From assembly GCF_900069005.2 (NCBI RefSeq), contig NZ_LN831279.1:339041-372240 (forward strand): 33,200 bases of DNA, written 5' to 3'. Position 1 is the stretch's first letter; each line of letters starts with the position of its first letter. A program made the translations under genes and the position numbers. Of the stretch, positions 15,718 through 22,305 are shown piece after piece. A model generated the notes under the pieces. The model did no database searches. It saw only the letters and a program-made list of their open reading frames with translations, and was not told where the DNA came from. The stretch is from Paenibacillus sp. GM2. Lineage in GTDB: Bacteria > Bacillota > Bacilli > Paenibacillales > Paenibacillaceae.

Positions 15718-16731
15718 ATGAAAAGATCGAGTATTCAACGTACTACAAAAAGCCTTTTGAATATGCGAGATCGCATTCGCTTCGATCTTCCGTTTCAGCG
15801 CAATAGCGTTTGGAAGAATGATCGCCGTTCGTATCTGGTTGATTCAGTAATTCGGGATCGTTATATTCCAAACATTCTCGTTTGGGATAATGGAGACGGA
15901 TACATCTGGGTTATTGATGGGCGACAACGTTGGGAATCAATCTTCTTCTTTGCTGACGGTGACTACAAGCTCAGTAAGGGAACTGCTGATTTCAATGGAG
16001 AAATCATTGCTGGGAAGAAATTTGAAGAACTATCATCTGATACGCAGTTTGAGTTTCTCACATACAACTTCACGGTAACAGAATTTCGAGAATGTACCTT
16101 TGAAGAAGTAGAAGAGATGTTTTATCGAGTGAATCAGTCGGTTCCATTGACATCAACAGAGAAGACTAGAGTCAAAGTGAGTCCTGCTGTACGCGAAGTT
16201 GTACAAGAGTTGGGACAGCATTTATTCTTCGAGAAAATTGCTTTTACCAAGGCAGATCGCAATCGGTATGTGGACGAACAGCTAATTTGGCAATTCATTG
16301 CTTCAACGACAAAACAGGATATTGATTTTGGGGGAGCCAGTCTAAATAAATTTATATCCGGTTTGGATGAGGTTCCAGCCCGTGTTGTGGACCTTATTGA
16401 ACAGAAAATTGACTATATGGACGCAGCATTCAGAAATTGGAATAAGGAAAAACGTAAAATGCTTAAAAAGGTTCATGTTGGGAGCTTGTTTCAGGCAGTG
16501 GATTATGCTCTGGAACAAAATTGGACAGAAGATCAGTTTGGTGAGTGGGCAGAATCATTTCTAATTGTTCGGTACTCTCCTGACAGCCCTTATGGTCAAT
16601 TATGCCAAAAAGGGGCGACAAGTAAGCAATTTATTGCGAACCGAGTAAATTACATGGTCAAAGATATGAATCAATTAATGTTGACCGAAAGTCACTCAGC
16701 GCAACTCACTTCGTCTATCGGACTGGACTGA
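15718..16731 (+). CDS. DUF262 (ParB/sulfiredoxin-fold) protein without HNH domain
   Basis: A 337-residue protein. AGGAGG at 15702-15707 supports the ATG at 15718; the frame is open to 15658 but those codons lie in the terminator hairpin. The DUF262 hallmarks are present: FQRNSVWKNDRRSYLVDSVI (residues 26-45), IPNILVW, the VIDGRQRW signature (Asp67-Arg71) and FYRVNQSVPLTSTEKTR. DUF262 domains in GmrS, DndB-related and other defence proteins bind nucleotides and usually accompany a DUF1524 HNH nuclease. Here the protein ends after a helical domain and no HNH motif is visible. It may act as an NTP-dependent sensor or DNA-binding subunit of the MoxR/VWA cluster. Confidence 0.85.
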   Translation: MKRSSIQRTTKSLLNMRDRIRFDLPFQRNSVWKNDRRSYLVDSVIRDRYIPNILVWDNGDGYIWVIDGRQRWESIFFFADGDYKLSKGTADFNGEIIAGKKFEELSSDTQFEFLTYNFTVTEFRECTFEEVEEMFYRVNQSVPLTSTEKTRVKVSPAVREVVQELGQHLFFEKIAFTKADRNRYVDEQLIWQFIASTTKQDIDFGGASLNKFISGLDEVPARVVDLIEQKIDYMDAAFRNWNKEKRKMLKKVHVGSLFQAVDYALEQNWTEDQFGEWAESFLIVRYSPDSPYGQLCQKGATSKQFIANRVNYMVKDMNQLMLTESHSAQLTSSIGLD

Positions 16732-16816
16732 GTTTCCGTGGTGGCTGAGAAGGTTGGTCAAGCAGAAACTACTTTATCCGCCAGAGAAGAAGACGATAAA
16801 TTGAAGGGAGTTTATC

Positions 16817-17122
16817 ATGAATCAGAGAGACTGGAATAAGGACATGGAACGAGCTAAGACAGAACCTATTGATGCTGCATTGATATATTGGCTTGAATTC
16901 GCAAGAGAAGAACAAGAGAAACGTGCAGAAGTGGAAATGATTAACTACGATTTAAGACAAGAATATCAGTTAGAAAAAGAGCGGGCAGACAAATTGGAAG
17001 AACGAGAAGAGCAACTGATACATTATATAAATCACTCTATAAGAATTATAGATAACATTAAATTTCACTTAAACTTGTTACACTCTACTATTCACCCTGC
17101 TAAAAAAAGTGGATTGAGTTAA
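16817..17122 (+). CDS. Small coiled-coil protein at the end of the cluster
   Basis: A 101-residue, highly charged protein preceded by TTGAAGGGAG about 8 bases before its start. Residues 30-70 are an almost unbroken Glu/Lys/Arg helix (AREEQEKRAEVEM, YQLEKERADKLEEREEQLIH) with clear heptad character, followed by a more hydrophobic helix (INHSIRIIDNIKFHLNLLHS). No enzyme motif. It lies 85 bases after the DUF262 stop with no strong terminator between, so the two are probably co-transcribed. It may oligomerise or bridge other cluster proteins. Family not recognised. Confidence 0.6.
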   Translation: MNQRDWNKDMERAKTEPIDAALIYWLEFAREEQEKRAEVEMINYDLRQEYQLEKERADKLEEREEQLIHYINHSIRIIDNIKFHLNLLHSTIHPAKKSGLS

Positions 17123-17490
17123 TTGAAAACTTGGGCATCGGAGTTTAATCTTCGACGTCCGTTAATTTATCTTGCTTCTGTAGGGTGAAACTTAATTCAT
17201 TGTAGAATATTTGAAAATATTAATATCATGATAAGCTGATTTACATAATATGTCGAATAGGGATGGTGGAGTTTTTGAGGAAGAAGTAATTGCAGTCGGA
17301 TTGTTCGGAGTAGTGCTATTGTCGTTCACGGTAGGAGCTTTTCAGGGGCTAGATTGAGAAAACACACGTGGTTAGCAGATTTTCAGTACGCCTTAGAGGC
17401 GTGTACTTGTTACATGACACCGATAACCAGATTGCTATGACTTAGTTCTTCATCATCTTTTTTATTTCGGAGAGATTCCAGGATACGATG
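17123..17490. other. AT-rich gap at the end of the cluster
   Basis: No ordinary gene. It holds a possible 35-codon membrane ORF (17250-17357), a small hairpin with GTACGCCT and AGGCGTGTAC at about 17379-17402, and the lead-in to the plus-strand terminator at 17491-17532. Confidence 0.4.
17250..17357 (+). CDS. Candidate 35-residue single-pass membrane peptide
   Basis: A 35-codon ORF: an acidic start (MSNRDGGVFEEE) followed by one clean transmembrane segment (VIAVGLFGVVLLSFTVGAF) and a short tail. No good ribosome binding site precedes the ATG, which weakens the call. A plus-strand terminator lies about 135 bases downstream. Size and layout recall type I toxins or regulatory membrane peptides, but there is no sequence match I recognise. 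Confidence 0.35.
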   Translation: MSNRDGGVFEEEVIAVGLFGVVLLSFTVGAFQGLD

Positions 17491-17532
17491 AAGCCGATGC
17501 TATTTTTTTCAGCACCGGCTCAGCTTTTTTTT
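17491..17532 (+). terminator. Intrinsic terminator, plus strand
   Basis: AGCCGATGCT at 17492-17501 pairs with AGCACCGGCT at 17511-17520 (one mismatch on this strand), then CAGC and a run of eight T. It can end transcripts from the cluster or from the 35-codon ORF. On the minus strand the stem pairs fully but lacks a T-tract. Confidence 0.65.
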
Positions 17533-17537
17533 GTTAT

Positions 17538-17639
17538 TTACAAATTTAATACCTCGAGTAATCGAGGTAGGACGTTATTGACAAACACTCCCAACAAGAA
17601 TCCGACAAACGAAATACATGCTAGCCAGTTATTTATCAT
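17538..17639 (-). CDS. Candidate 33-residue membrane peptide downstream of the pentapeptide gene
   Basis: On the minus strand AGGGGGGG (17646-17653) lies before an ATG at 17645 and, better spaced, an ATG at 17639. From 17639 the product is 33 residues with one transmembrane helix (WLACISFVGFLLGVFV) and a polar/hydrophobic end (NNVLPRLLEVLNL). The strong ribosome binding sequence makes expression likely. It lies about 80 bases after the pentapeptide-repeat gene on the same strand. Possible roles are a type I toxin-like or membrane regulatory peptide; not recognised. Confidence 0.5.
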   Translation of the reverse strand: MINNWLACISFVGFLLGVFVNNVLPRLLEVLNL

Positions 17640-17723
17640 AGACATCCCCCCCTGAATACTTGCCACGTTCCATAGCCCTCATTCAACGTATGGCATTTTC
17701 CGAGGCAGGGCAATCTTATTTAA

Positions 17724-18422
17724 TCACACTTTCAGGTAGCTTTTCAAGAATTTTTTATAGCTATAAACAGTGTAAAACCCTCTTTTATTTTCTCTGCGTA
17801 GTATTGCTCGAAGACCACGAGTTAGTTGCGCTTGAGAATAGCCTTGTAATAACAAAGATATGAACCACATATTAAATTTCTTTTTATTTACATGCAGGGT
17901 GTGATATTTATAGACATTTTCATCGCTTGAAAGATCATAAAGAATCTTTGCCAATTCAAACTCAAGCCGTAATTCGGGATATTTTGACATAATTCTTACA
18001 TTAGCATCGGGATCGAGATTTCTTGCTTCTCTTATATTTGAATTTATAAAGTGAACATTATCAAAAGATGCTTTCTCAAAGTCAACATCTTTCAAATTAC
18101 ATCCAAAGAAAATGACATCTGTTAATTTAGCTCCTTTAAAGCTGGACCCTCTAAGGTTAGTATATATAAATTCAACACCCTCCAAATTAGCATTGCGAAA
18201 ATTACACTTTGTAATGATAGAGGCCCTGTAGTTTACATTTTGGAAATTAGCATCTTTATATATAAGATTGTGTATGTTGGTCTGATACGCATATTTATTG
18301 CTACATCCTCTGTATTTTACTTTTGAGTTAGCCAAAACAAATCTGATAATCTTACCCGCTTTTCTTTTCTGTTTTCTCTTTGAAGCTTGTTTTCTCTTTC
18401 TATCTGATTTTCCTCTTCCCAT
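17724..18422 (-). CDS. Pentapeptide-repeat protein with basic N-terminus
   Basis: A 232-residue protein; GGAGG lies 9 bases before the start. Residues 1-24 are extremely basic (GRGKSDRKRKQASKRKQKRK), which suggests nucleic acid binding. Residues 58-130 contain about 14 pentapeptide repeats of the A(N/D)LXX type (ANFQN, CNFRN, ANLEG, TNLRG, AKLTD, CNLKD, ASFDN), which fold into a right-handed beta-helix. The C-terminal ~95 residues are helical and basic and not recognised. Some pentapeptide proteins (MfpA, Qnr) mimic DNA and guard gyrase, but most have unknown roles. It is very AT-rich and transcribed against the neighbouring cluster, consistent with horizontal gain. Confidence 0.8.
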   Translation of the reverse strand: MGRGKSDRKRKQASKRKQKRKAGKIIRFVLANSKVKYRGCSNKYAYQTNIHNLIYKDANFQNVNYRASIITKCNFRNANLEGVEFIYTNLRGSSFKGAKLTDVIFFGCNLKDVDFEKASFDNVHFINSNIREARNLDPDANVRIMSKYPELRLEFELAKILYDLSSDENVYKYHTLHVNKKKFNMWFISLLLQGYSQAQLTRGLRAILRRENKRGFYTVYSYKKFLKSYLKV

Positions 18423-18735
18423 TAACTGATCCTCCGCACATTTTTGTGTAGACAGTTTGGCTAATTTTATAAGGGCGAGTTAAATGATGTTGTTGATTGC
18501 CTGTTGGTTAATAGTATTACGCTTGTAATGTGTTGATTTTATGGTAAACCTGGAACTTTGGCAAGTCTAGCTGCAAAGATCATTTTGGCAGCAGTATAAC
18601 AAATTAAAAGCATTGAGCCATACTTCACTCAGAATATGATTCATGTCCAGAACCTACACGATTCCGGCCAATGCTATAGAAGGTATAGGTTTTCTGTCCC
18701 TACTCTTCCTAAAGGACATATTAGGGACGGGATAG
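18423..18735. other. Gap with possible gene relics and a leader hairpin
   Basis: No convincing gene. One frame reads KPGTLASLAAKIILAAV to a TAA at about 18595 and stays open again to about 18755 (SVPTLPKGHIRDGIDAQV), so a decayed gene is possible. GTCCCTA at 18696-18702 is inverted as TAGGGAC at 18722-18728. The right arm contains the ribosome binding sequence of the small ORF at 18736. Confidence 0.35.
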
Positions 18736-18849
18736 ATGCGCAGGTTTGAAAAGGTAAAGAATTGGGAGACTGCTAGGTCGATTCTTTTATTAGTTTATTT
18801 GTTACTGTCAGATATTCTTCAACTTATGAGCAATCTAAGAAATATGTAG
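18736..18849 (+). CDS. Candidate 37-residue membrane peptide
   Basis: AGGGA at 18723-18727 is 8 bases before the ATG. The product begins with a basic stretch (MRRFEKVKNWETARS) followed by a hydrophobic helix (ILLLVYLLLSDILQLM) and a polar end. A terminator follows 15 bases after the stop, so start signal, ORF and terminator are all in place. The ribosome binding site lies in the right arm of the hairpin 18696-18728, which could block translation. Not recognised as a known family. Confidence 0.5.
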   Translation: MRRFEKVKNWETARSILLLVYLLLSDILQLMSNLRNM

Positions 18850-18863
18850 TGGCATAGTATCTG

Positions 18864-18885
18864 AGCGCCTGAGGGTGCTTTTTTT
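18864..18885 (+). terminator. Intrinsic terminator of the small ORF
   Basis: AGCGCC at 18864-18869 pairs with GGTGCT at 18874-18879 (one G-U pair), followed by a run of T to 18885. Short but well placed. Confidence 0.6.
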
Positions 18886-19008
18886 AATATCATGACGAAA
18901 AGAAATTATTATTTTAAAGAAACATAACAGGACGGGGGTATAACAAAGTTGTGCATCCTATTTTTGTATGCCTGAAGATGCTTCCAGATTGTCGAATCTT
19001 ATATGAAT

Positions 19009-19083
19009 ACCATAATACCCATGATAGGTCTCCATCATGGGTATTGTGGTATAGAAAAATGAGTTGGAATCAACACCACAATA
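19009..19083. repeat. Overlapping inverted repeats at the tad junction
   Basis: ACCATAATACCCATGAT (19009-19025) pairs with ATCATGGGTATTGTGGT (19034-19050) over 17 positions with two mismatches that become G-U pairs in RNA. The outer part of the right arm, TATTGTGGT (19042-19050), can instead pair perfectly with ACCACAATA at 19075-19083. The two structures exclude each other. The set ends 8 bases before tad homology begins. Confidence 0.65.
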
Positions 19084-19090
19084 TACATGA

Positions 19091-19448
19091 AAGGAGTCTG
19101 TCTACAGGGCACGCGAACTCCTCTATTGATATGATCAGTCGGCTGGAGACGATGGTGCTGAGCGGTGCTGATTTGCCGCTGGGGGTAGTCAGGCAACAGA
19201 TTGCCTCGGCAATCGATATTATCGTTCATTTAAGCCGGCTTCGTGATCGTTCGCGGCGGGTTCTGGACATATCCGAAGTATGCGGGATGAGCGATGGGGA
19301 GGTGGTGCTGCATCCGCTTTATGTGTTTGAGGAAGAAGCGGAGAAGAACGGTAAAGTGATCGGCCGTTTGAAACGGACTCCACAGCGGTTAGTGCATGCG
19401 GACAAGCTGACTATGGCCGGCATCTCGGTGGAAGGGATGAACTTATGA
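19091..19448 (+). pseudogene. CpaF/TadA secretion ATPase, C-terminal remnant
   Basis: The last ~118 residues of a CpaF-type Tad ATPase. They begin abruptly at SLSTGHANS and continue with MISRLETMVLSGADLPLGVVRQQIASAIDIIVHLSRLRD and the EVCGMSDGEVVLHPLYVFEEE end typical of the family. Full-length CpaF proteins are about 400-450 residues, so the N-terminal domain, Walker A and Walker B are gone. The frame is open upstream to a GTG at 18951, but those residues do not look like CpaF. The stop overlaps the open frame of tadB (ATGA), the original operon spacing. Unless a complete copy exists elsewhere, the Tad system has no motor. Confidence 0.9.
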
Positions 19449-19465
19449 GAGGAGGTTTCAAATCG

Positions 19466-20275
19466 ATGAACGGCTTGGAGCGATCCGGTGCAGCAAAGGG
19501 AGTAGTGAAGAACAACGTCCAACAAGCCCCCCAATTGACGGATTATCGCGGCTATGGACTGTCTTCGAGACAAAAGCCATCGGTATTGCTGATCGGCGGA
19601 GCTGGTCTTTTCTTAATAGGATATATCTTCTTTCATTCATGGCTAATTAGTCTGGTACCGGCCTGTGGAGCTGTTTTTGCGCCGAAATATTGGAGCGGTT
19701 ATCTTCTTCGTAAGCGAAGGGAGACGCTTGGACTTCATTTCAAACAGGCGCTCTATTCACTCTCCTCGTCCTTGGCGGCAGGCCGCTCGGTAGAGAATGG
19801 ATTTCGTGAAGCGATTGAAGATCTGCAGCTGCTCTATCCCGGCAATTCCAGCGATATGATCATCGAGCTTGGTATTATCTGTACCCGTCTGGAATACGGT
19901 CAGCCGATTGAGGAAGCATTGCTTGACTTCAGCGAACGGGCAGGGCTGGAGGATATCAGCAACTTTGCTGATGTCTTCACGATTTGCAAGCGTTCGGGAG
20001 GGGATTTGGTCGAGGTGATCCGGCGCACCTCCGCAATTATTAGCGAGAAGCTGGAGATTAGTCAGGAGATCGGCGTTATGATTGCTCAGAAACGGTTCGA
20101 AGCGAAGGCGATGTCCGCCGCACCGATATTTTTTCTCGTATTTATGGAGTTCTCTTCACCGGATTATATGCTGCCGATGCATAGCGGCACAGGCCTCGCC
20201 ATTTCATTTCTTGCATTGACTGTATTCGCGTTATGCTTCTGGCTAATGCTCAAAATTATGGATATTCGGGTCTAG
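19466..20275 (+). CDS. tadB: TadB-like type II secretion F-domain protein
   Basis: The frame opens at 19445, overlapping the cpaF stop, but AGAGGAGG at 19449-19456 lies inside that stretch and points to the ATG at 19466 (269 residues). Two hydrophobic segments follow at about 40-75. The T2SSF domain spans LHFKQALYSLSSSLAAGRSVENGFREAI to GDLVEVIRRTSAIISEKLEI, and two transmembrane helices end the protein. TadB and TadC form the inner-membrane platform that couples the ATPase to pilin assembly. With cpaF truncated it may be non-functional or depend on an ATPase elsewhere. GC content is visibly higher than in the island to the left. Confidence 0.9.
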   Translation: MNGLERSGAAKGVVKNNVQQAPQLTDYRGYGLSSRQKPSVLLIGGAGLFLIGYIFFHSWLISLVPACGAVFAPKYWSGYLLRKRRETLGLHFKQALYSLSSSLAAGRSVENGFREAIEDLQLLYPGNSSDMIIELGIICTRLEYGQPIEEALLDFSERAGLEDISNFADVFTICKRSGGDLVEVIRRTSAIISEKLEISQEIGVMIAQKRFEAKAMSAAPIFFLVFMEFSSPDYMLPMHSGTGLAISFLALTVFALCFWLMLKIMDIRV

Positions 20276-20284
20276 GAGGCTACG

Positions 20285-21160
20285 ATGAAGGTTTATAACG
20301 TTGCAGTGGTCGCGGTACTGGTATTGACCTGGTTGCTGCTGTACCGGAATTCGCGCCCCAAATATCAGGGCTGCCGCGAGATGAAAATGGACGGTCTGAG
20401 ATTGCAGCTTATAGCTCCTCCAATGCTGTTCCTGCTGGAGAAGCTGAGAGTGTCGCAAAGGTTCCCTGTTTTTTTCTTCAAAATACAGCGTTCCGTGCAG
20501 AAGATTAGCGGAGATAAGCGTGGTGGCGAGTATACTTTGCTGTTCCTGGCTGAAATGCTCTCGTATGGCTGGCTTATTCTCATCGTTGGCGGTTCGTTCT
20601 CTCTACTTCTCGAAGGAGATTCTACGGTTATAATATTTGCTGGCTTTCTGGCCGTTCTTATTCCAATGGCTCTCGTCAAGGATTTACATCAGAAAGTGGT
20701 TAAGCGAGAGCGGGAGATTATTCTGGAACTGCCGGAGCTACTGAATAAGATAGTGTTACTGGTTGGGGCGGGCTTAACTGTACAGCAAGCCATCAAGCGG
20801 TGTCTGGAACGAAAGACCGGAGAGGAACACCACCCGCTTTATCGTGAATTGTTCAGAATGCAGCGGGAATGGGGGGGTGGATATTCCTTCCATCAGGCGA
20901 TGGAGGGGGTTAGCAAACGATTGGGCGTTCAGGAGGTGTCCGCTTTTGTAACCTCCGTATTGCTTAATTATCGCCGTGGGGGCAATGACTTTGTGCTGGC
21001 ATTGATGGATTTATCTCATACACTTTGGGAACGCCGCAAAGCCGTCAGTAAGACGCTAGGGGAGCAGGCTTCATCAAAACTCGTATTCCCTATGCTGCTG
21101 CTGTTTTTAATTATCGTGGTTATGGTAGGAGCTCCCGCACTAATGATTATGGAGCTTTAG
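20285..21160 (+). CDS. tadC: TadC-like type II secretion F-domain protein
   Basis: A 291-residue membrane protein; AGGAGG lies 6 bases before the start. The N-terminus has one transmembrane helix (VAVVAVLVLTWLLLY), with a second pair near residues 90-135. The T2SSF domain is clear: LELPELLNKIVLLVGAGLTVQQAIKRCLE, then SFHQAMEGVSKRLG and RRGGNDFVLALMDLSHTLWE, followed by a C-terminal helix. It is the second platform protein of the Tad machine. After the stop there is a weak AGCAG/CTGCT hairpin (21158-21183) which may reduce read-through into the pilin gene. The 168 bases to the next gene are AT-rich and may hold a separate promoter. Confidence 0.9.
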   Translation: MKVYNVAVVAVLVLTWLLLYRNSRPKYQGCREMKMDGLRLQLIAPPMLFLLEKLRVSQRFPVFFFKIQRSVQKISGDKRGGEYTLLFLAEMLSYGWLILIVGGSFSLLLEGDSTVIIFAGFLAVLIPMALVKDLHQKVVKREREIILELPELLNKIVLLVGAGLTVQQAIKRCLERKTGEEHHPLYRELFRMQREWGGGYSFHQAMEGVSKRLGVQEVSAFVTSVLLNYRRGGNDFVLALMDLSHTLWERRKAVSKTLGEQASSKLVFPMLLLFLIIVVMVGAPALMIMEL

Positions 21161-21328
21161 CAGGTTCGAAAAGTCTGCTTTTGATGAGAAACCCCATCGA
21201 GACAAATTTAAGCTGAGCGACCGCGATTCAGAGGCAGGTTTTCTTTCGATATGGAATTTCAACAACTCTGTTGATAACTTATACCGGACATTAGGAACTT
21301 TATACACAATAATTATTAGGAGGGATAT

Positions 21329-21529
21329 ATGGTGTTGGATACTTTCGCACAACGGATTAAGGCGTTCTCTCACGACGAGGATGGTTTGGGAATGCTGGAG
21401 ATGATTTTGATCATTGCTGTCATCGTTATTTTGGCGATTATCTTCCGCAAGCAATTAAAAGAGCTTTTGGAGAGTTTGCTTGGCAAAGCGAAGAGCAAAA
21501 CCGAGAAGTTTATGGACGATGAGCCTTAA
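21329..21529 (+). CDS. Flp1-like pilin
   Basis: A 66-residue protein preceded by AGGAGGG. After a short charged leader (residues 1-20) comes a type IV prepilin-like site, DEDGLGMLE, followed by one hydrophobic helix (MILIIAVIVILAIIFR). The Gly followed by a hydrophobic residue and Glu shortly after matches class III Flp prepilins and the Flp1-like family of Gram-positive Tad loci. The tail is charged (KSKTEKFMDDEP). It would be the major pilin, processed by the peptidase at 25567. Compared with Gram-negative Flp it has a longer C-terminal part. Confidence 0.85.
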   Translation: MVLDTFAQRIKAFSHDEDGLGMLEMILIIAVIVILAIIFRKQLKELLESLLGKAKSKTEKFMDDEP

Positions 21530-21535
21530 GCCGTT

Positions 21536-22213
21536 ATGAAAAGGCTGATACGCGATCAGAAGGGGAGCTTTATTCTCGAATCATCTCTCATTTTCCCCTC
21601 CATATTTGTAGCGATTTTAATCTTGCTGTTCTTCTGTTTGTATTTATATCAGAACGCGGCCCTTGGACAAGCTGCAGCGATCGCGGCTGAACGAAGTGCG
21701 TATTCATGGGATAACAGCTATCGCAAGCCTCTGACGGGCGTCTACGAGACTGGAAAGTATGATTCGCTCTATTGGCGGCTTAAAGATGATGGCGTGCTGC
21801 AGTCGATATTTGGCTGGTCCAGTGATTTGCCTACTTCGGATTTGTCTCTTCCGTCCGAACCGATAGGGGATGGAAGCGGATCCTTATCACTGAAGAAGCT
21901 TGCGACAACCGGTGCGACGATTCCGACGGCGGTCCACGGCAGAATGCAATATGAGAACAAACTGCTGCTTCGCAAAGTCAAGGTAAGCTTGGACAGACTG
22001 ATCCCGCTTGTCCCTTTGGAACGGGTGGTCGGTGATGTGACGCAATCCGGATGGGCCGTCTCTTATGTAGTCGAACCGGCGGAATGGATCCGGACAGTGG
22101 ATTTGGCCAGATACTACGGGGCTAAATTCAAAGGCAGCGGTGCGGATAAGATGGATCAAAAGGAAGCGGGCAAAGCGTTGATGTTATTCGGCAAACAGGG
22201 AGAGCAGCCTTAG
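21536..22213 (+). CDS. TadE-like pseudopilin
   Basis: A 225-residue protein that starts 6 bases after the pilin stop. The leader RDQKGSFILESSLIFPSIF has the TadE signature (Gly before a Phe-x-x-Glu helix), followed by a single transmembrane segment (VAILILLFFCLYLYQ) and AALGQAAAIAAERSAY. The rest is an exported domain with no motif I recognise. TadE-like pseudopilins are thought to sit at the pilus base or tip. Co-transcribed with the genes on both sides. Confidence 0.8.
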   Translation: MKRLIRDQKGSFILESSLIFPSIFVAILILLFFCLYLYQNAALGQAAAIAAERSAYSWDNSYRKPLTGVYETGKYDSLYWRLKDDGVLQSIFGWSSDLPTSDLSLPSEPIGDGSGSLSLKKLATTGATIPTAVHGRMQYENKLLLRKVKVSLDRLIPLVPLERVVGDVTQSGWAVSYVVEPAEWIRTVDLARYYGAKFKGSGADKMDQKEAGKALMLFGKQGEQP

Positions 22214-22305
22214 CTCAGGACAGCAAGAAATAGGCATTGATCGGCCAGTTGATGAAGGATGAGAGAAGACCGGGTGATTACACTTCTGAAAGAGGGGGAA
22301 GCAGG

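Noticed and set aside
17123..19090. CRISPR array or tRNA in the island end
   Set aside because: No regularly spaced identical repeats and no cloverleaf with a CCA end or TTCGA loop could be found.
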